Origin: Pseudofrankia sp. DC12
GTDB lineage: Bacteria; Actinomycetota; Actinomycetes; Frankiales; Frankiaceae
Assembly (NCBI RefSeq): GCF_000966285.1
Contig: NZ_KQ031391.1
Coordinates: 2,639,208-2,703,207 of the forward strand
Length of the DNA stretch: 64,000 nucleotides
Reading direction: 5' to 3'
Shown: positions 62,905 through 64,000 of the stretch, in pieces
How the letters are laid out: each line of letters opens with the position of its first letter
How positions within the stretch are numbered: position 1 is the first letter of the stretch
Made by a program: the position numbers and the translations under genes
Notes under the pieces: model-generated
What the model saw: the letters and a program-made list of their open reading frames with translations, nothing else
Databases searched by the model: none
Told to the model about the DNA's origin: nothing

Positions 62905-63630
62905 ATGACCGACACCGAGACCAACGGGCCAGCCGTGTTCGGCACGGTGGACGCGGAGCCCTATGCCTGGCCGTACAACGGCACGTTCAGCGCAGCGCAC
63001 ACCGCGGTCATCAACATCGACTGGCAGGTCGACTTCTGTGGCAAGGGCGGCTACGTCGACGCGATGGGCTACGACCTGGAGCTCACCCGGGCCGGGCTCG
63101 CCCCGACCGCCCGGCTGCTCGAGGTGCTGCGCCCGCTCGGCTTCTTCATCATCCACACCCGTGAGGGCCACCGGCCGGACCTGTCCGACTGCCCGCCGAA
63201 CAAGCTGTGGCGCTCGAAGAACATCGGCGCCGGCATCGGCGACGAGGGCCCGCAGGGCCGGATCCTGACCCGCGGCGAGCCCGGGTGGGAGATTGTCGAC
63301 GAGGTCGCGCCGCTGCCGGGCGAGGTCGTCATCGACAAGCCGGGCAAGGGCTCGTTCTACGCGACGGACCTCAACCTCGTGCTGAACCGGGCCGGGATCA
63401 CGCACATCATCCTCACCGGCATCACTACCGACGTCTGCGTGCACACCACGATGCGTGACGCCAACGACCGCGGCTACGAGTGCCTGCTGCTGTCCGACTG
63501 CACCGGCGCGACCGACTATGGCAACTACGAGGCCGCCCTGAAGATGGTCAAGATGCAGGGCGGCGTGTTCGGCGCCGTCGCTACCTCGGACGCCCTGCTC
63601 ACGTCCGTCGGCACGCCGGTCGACGCCTGA
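62905..63630 (+). CDS. biuH: Isochorismatase-fold cysteine hydrolase, biuret amidohydrolase-like
   Basis: A 241-residue enzyme from ATG 62905 (GGGAAAGGA upstream). The triad of this superfamily is visible: Asp39 in [16 protein letters not shown], Lys145 in [11 protein letters not shown] and Cys178 in [20 protein letters not shown]. Additional stretches ([51 protein letters not shown]) closely resemble the rhizobial biuret hydrolase as I remember it, with each triad residue shifted by three. Biuret hydrolase converts biuret to allophanate and ammonia. Related ureidoacrylate or carbamoyl-amino-acid hydrolases remain possible. It follows the BMP importer on the same strand, so the imported compound may be its substrate or precursor. 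Confidence 0.82.
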   Translation: MTDTETNGPAVFGTVDAEPYAWPYNGTFSAAHTAVINIDWQVDFCGKGGYVDAMGYDLELTRAGLAPTARLLEVLRPLGFFIIHTREGHRPDLSDCPPNKLWRSKNIGAGIGDEGPQGRILTRGEPGWEIVDEVAPLPGEVVIDKPGKGSFYATDLNLVLNRAGITHIILTGITTDVCVHTTMRDANDRGYECLLLSDCTGATDYGNYEAALKMVKMQGGVFGAVATSDALLTSVGTPVDA

Positions 63631-63683
63631 CCGCCGCCATGGCGACGGGCACGGCCCACCGCCTGGCAAGATCGCGACTTCAG

Positions 63684-63730
63684 CCCTCCGGTGGTCGTAT
63701 CCGCGGCCGTTTTACGACCACCGGAGGGCG
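63684..63730 (+). terminator. Strong hairpin downstream of biuH
   Basis: A perfect 17-bp inverted repeat (GCCCTCCGGTGGTCGTA and its complement) with a 13-nt loop, 54 bp after the biuH stop. It is the strongest hairpin I noticed in the window. There is no T-tract, but it probably terminates the transcript. Confidence 0.75.
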
Positions 63731-63840
63731 CAAGCAGCGATCACCGGACGCCCGATCAGCGGCGGCCGGGCTAGCGGCCCCGTTCTGCGGTTCCTGCGTA
63801 CTCTCGGGGGGTACGCACGGCCATCGGGACGGGGTGTGGC

Positions 63841-64000
63841 ATGTCGACGAGCCCGAACTCGGGCGGCGAACAGGCCGCGAACGTCGCTCCAGAGCCGGGC
63901 CCCGCGCAGAGCCCTGGCGCCGAGCAGAACCCAACCGCCGGCATGGGCCCAGCCGGGACGGACCCAGCCGCCGCGGAGCCAGTGCCGCCGCACGGCTACA
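63841..64000 (+). CDS. 5' end of a protein with a Pro/Ala/Gly-rich N-terminus (cut by window end)
   Basis: ATG 63841 opens a frame that stays open to the window edge (STSPNSGGEQAANVAPEPGP and onward, 53 residues), with GGGG upstream. The composition is that of the disordered N-terminal tail of an actinobacterial membrane or secreted protein. Too little is visible to assign a family. Confidence 0.45.
   Translation, partial: MSTSPNSGGEQAANVAPEPGPAQSPGAEQNPTAGMGPAGTDPAAAEPVPPHGY

Overview
The window is high-GC actinobacterial chromosome, most like Frankia or a close relative. The indicators are pervasive GC-rich third codon positions, GTG/TTG starts, Pro/Thr/Ala-rich secreted proteins, and the conserved actinobacterial block galU, glp (moeA-like), moaC, mog, rimJ, glpR/sepX. 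No species marker gene is present, so the genus is an inference.

Layout. (1) 1-3705: the 3' part of a class I lanthipeptide operon: LanB dehydratase (cut by the window edge), LanC cyclase and a stand-alone SpaB_C/thiopeptide-type protein. The precursor must lie upstream. (2) 3805-14.8 kb: a decaying accessory region. A TIR/P-loop/repeat gene is split by an intact IS630-family element at a TA site. Next to it is a collapsed EAD1-like/NB-ARC gene, then a Tat-type DUF1254/DUF1214 lipoprotein, alcohol dehydrogenase and MFS remnants, and an unrecognised gene with a HEPN-like RNxxxH motif. (3) 14.87-24.49 kb: a 9.6-kb module bounded by two 30-bp tRNA-like direct repeats. It encodes a 1.4-kaa STAND NTPase with a C-terminal PD-(D/E)XK-like nuclease, a duplicated tail of that nuclease, and a convergent TIR/NB-ARC/WD40 protein. 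I read it as a conflict or antiphage module and the best candidate for an undescribed system. (4) 24.9-26.9 kb: IS1634-like debris and AT-richer DNA. (5) 26.99-37.4 kb: a 3,310-residue RHS/YD-repeat polymorphic toxin with a HINT pretoxin domain, an unassigned C-terminal toxin and an overlapping candidate immunity gene. (6) 38.3-43.5 kb: a lytic transglycosylase-like secreted protein, a membrane-anchored partner sharing its C-terminal domain, and two coupled unknown genes on the opposite strand. (7) 44.36-54 kb: core genome, with tRNA-Ala(CGC), glpR/sepX, rimJ-like, mog, moaC, glp, galU, 5-formyl-THF cyclo-ligase and fmdB. (8) 54.3-64 kb: a small HTH protein, an alpha/beta hydrolase, then a GntR/FCD regulator with a perfect TGTATACA-centred operator, a BMP-type ABC importer (ATPase, two permeases, lipoprotein) and a biuret-hydrolase-like enzyme. 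I interpret this last group as a regulated uptake and hydrolysis unit for a urea-derived or nucleobase-like nitrogen compound.

How genes work together. The lanthipeptide enzymes would dehydrate and cyclise an unseen precursor. The STAND/TIR/NACHT/WD40 genes form a defence-island-like cluster with clear birth-and-death evolution: an IS insertion, deletion fusions and near-identical internal repeats. The RHS toxin and its overlapping downstream gene form a toxin-immunity pair. Glp and GlpR link a MoeA paralogue to FtsZ-dependent cell division in other actinobacteria. All functional statements come from reading the translated sequence and family knowledge; no searches were run.
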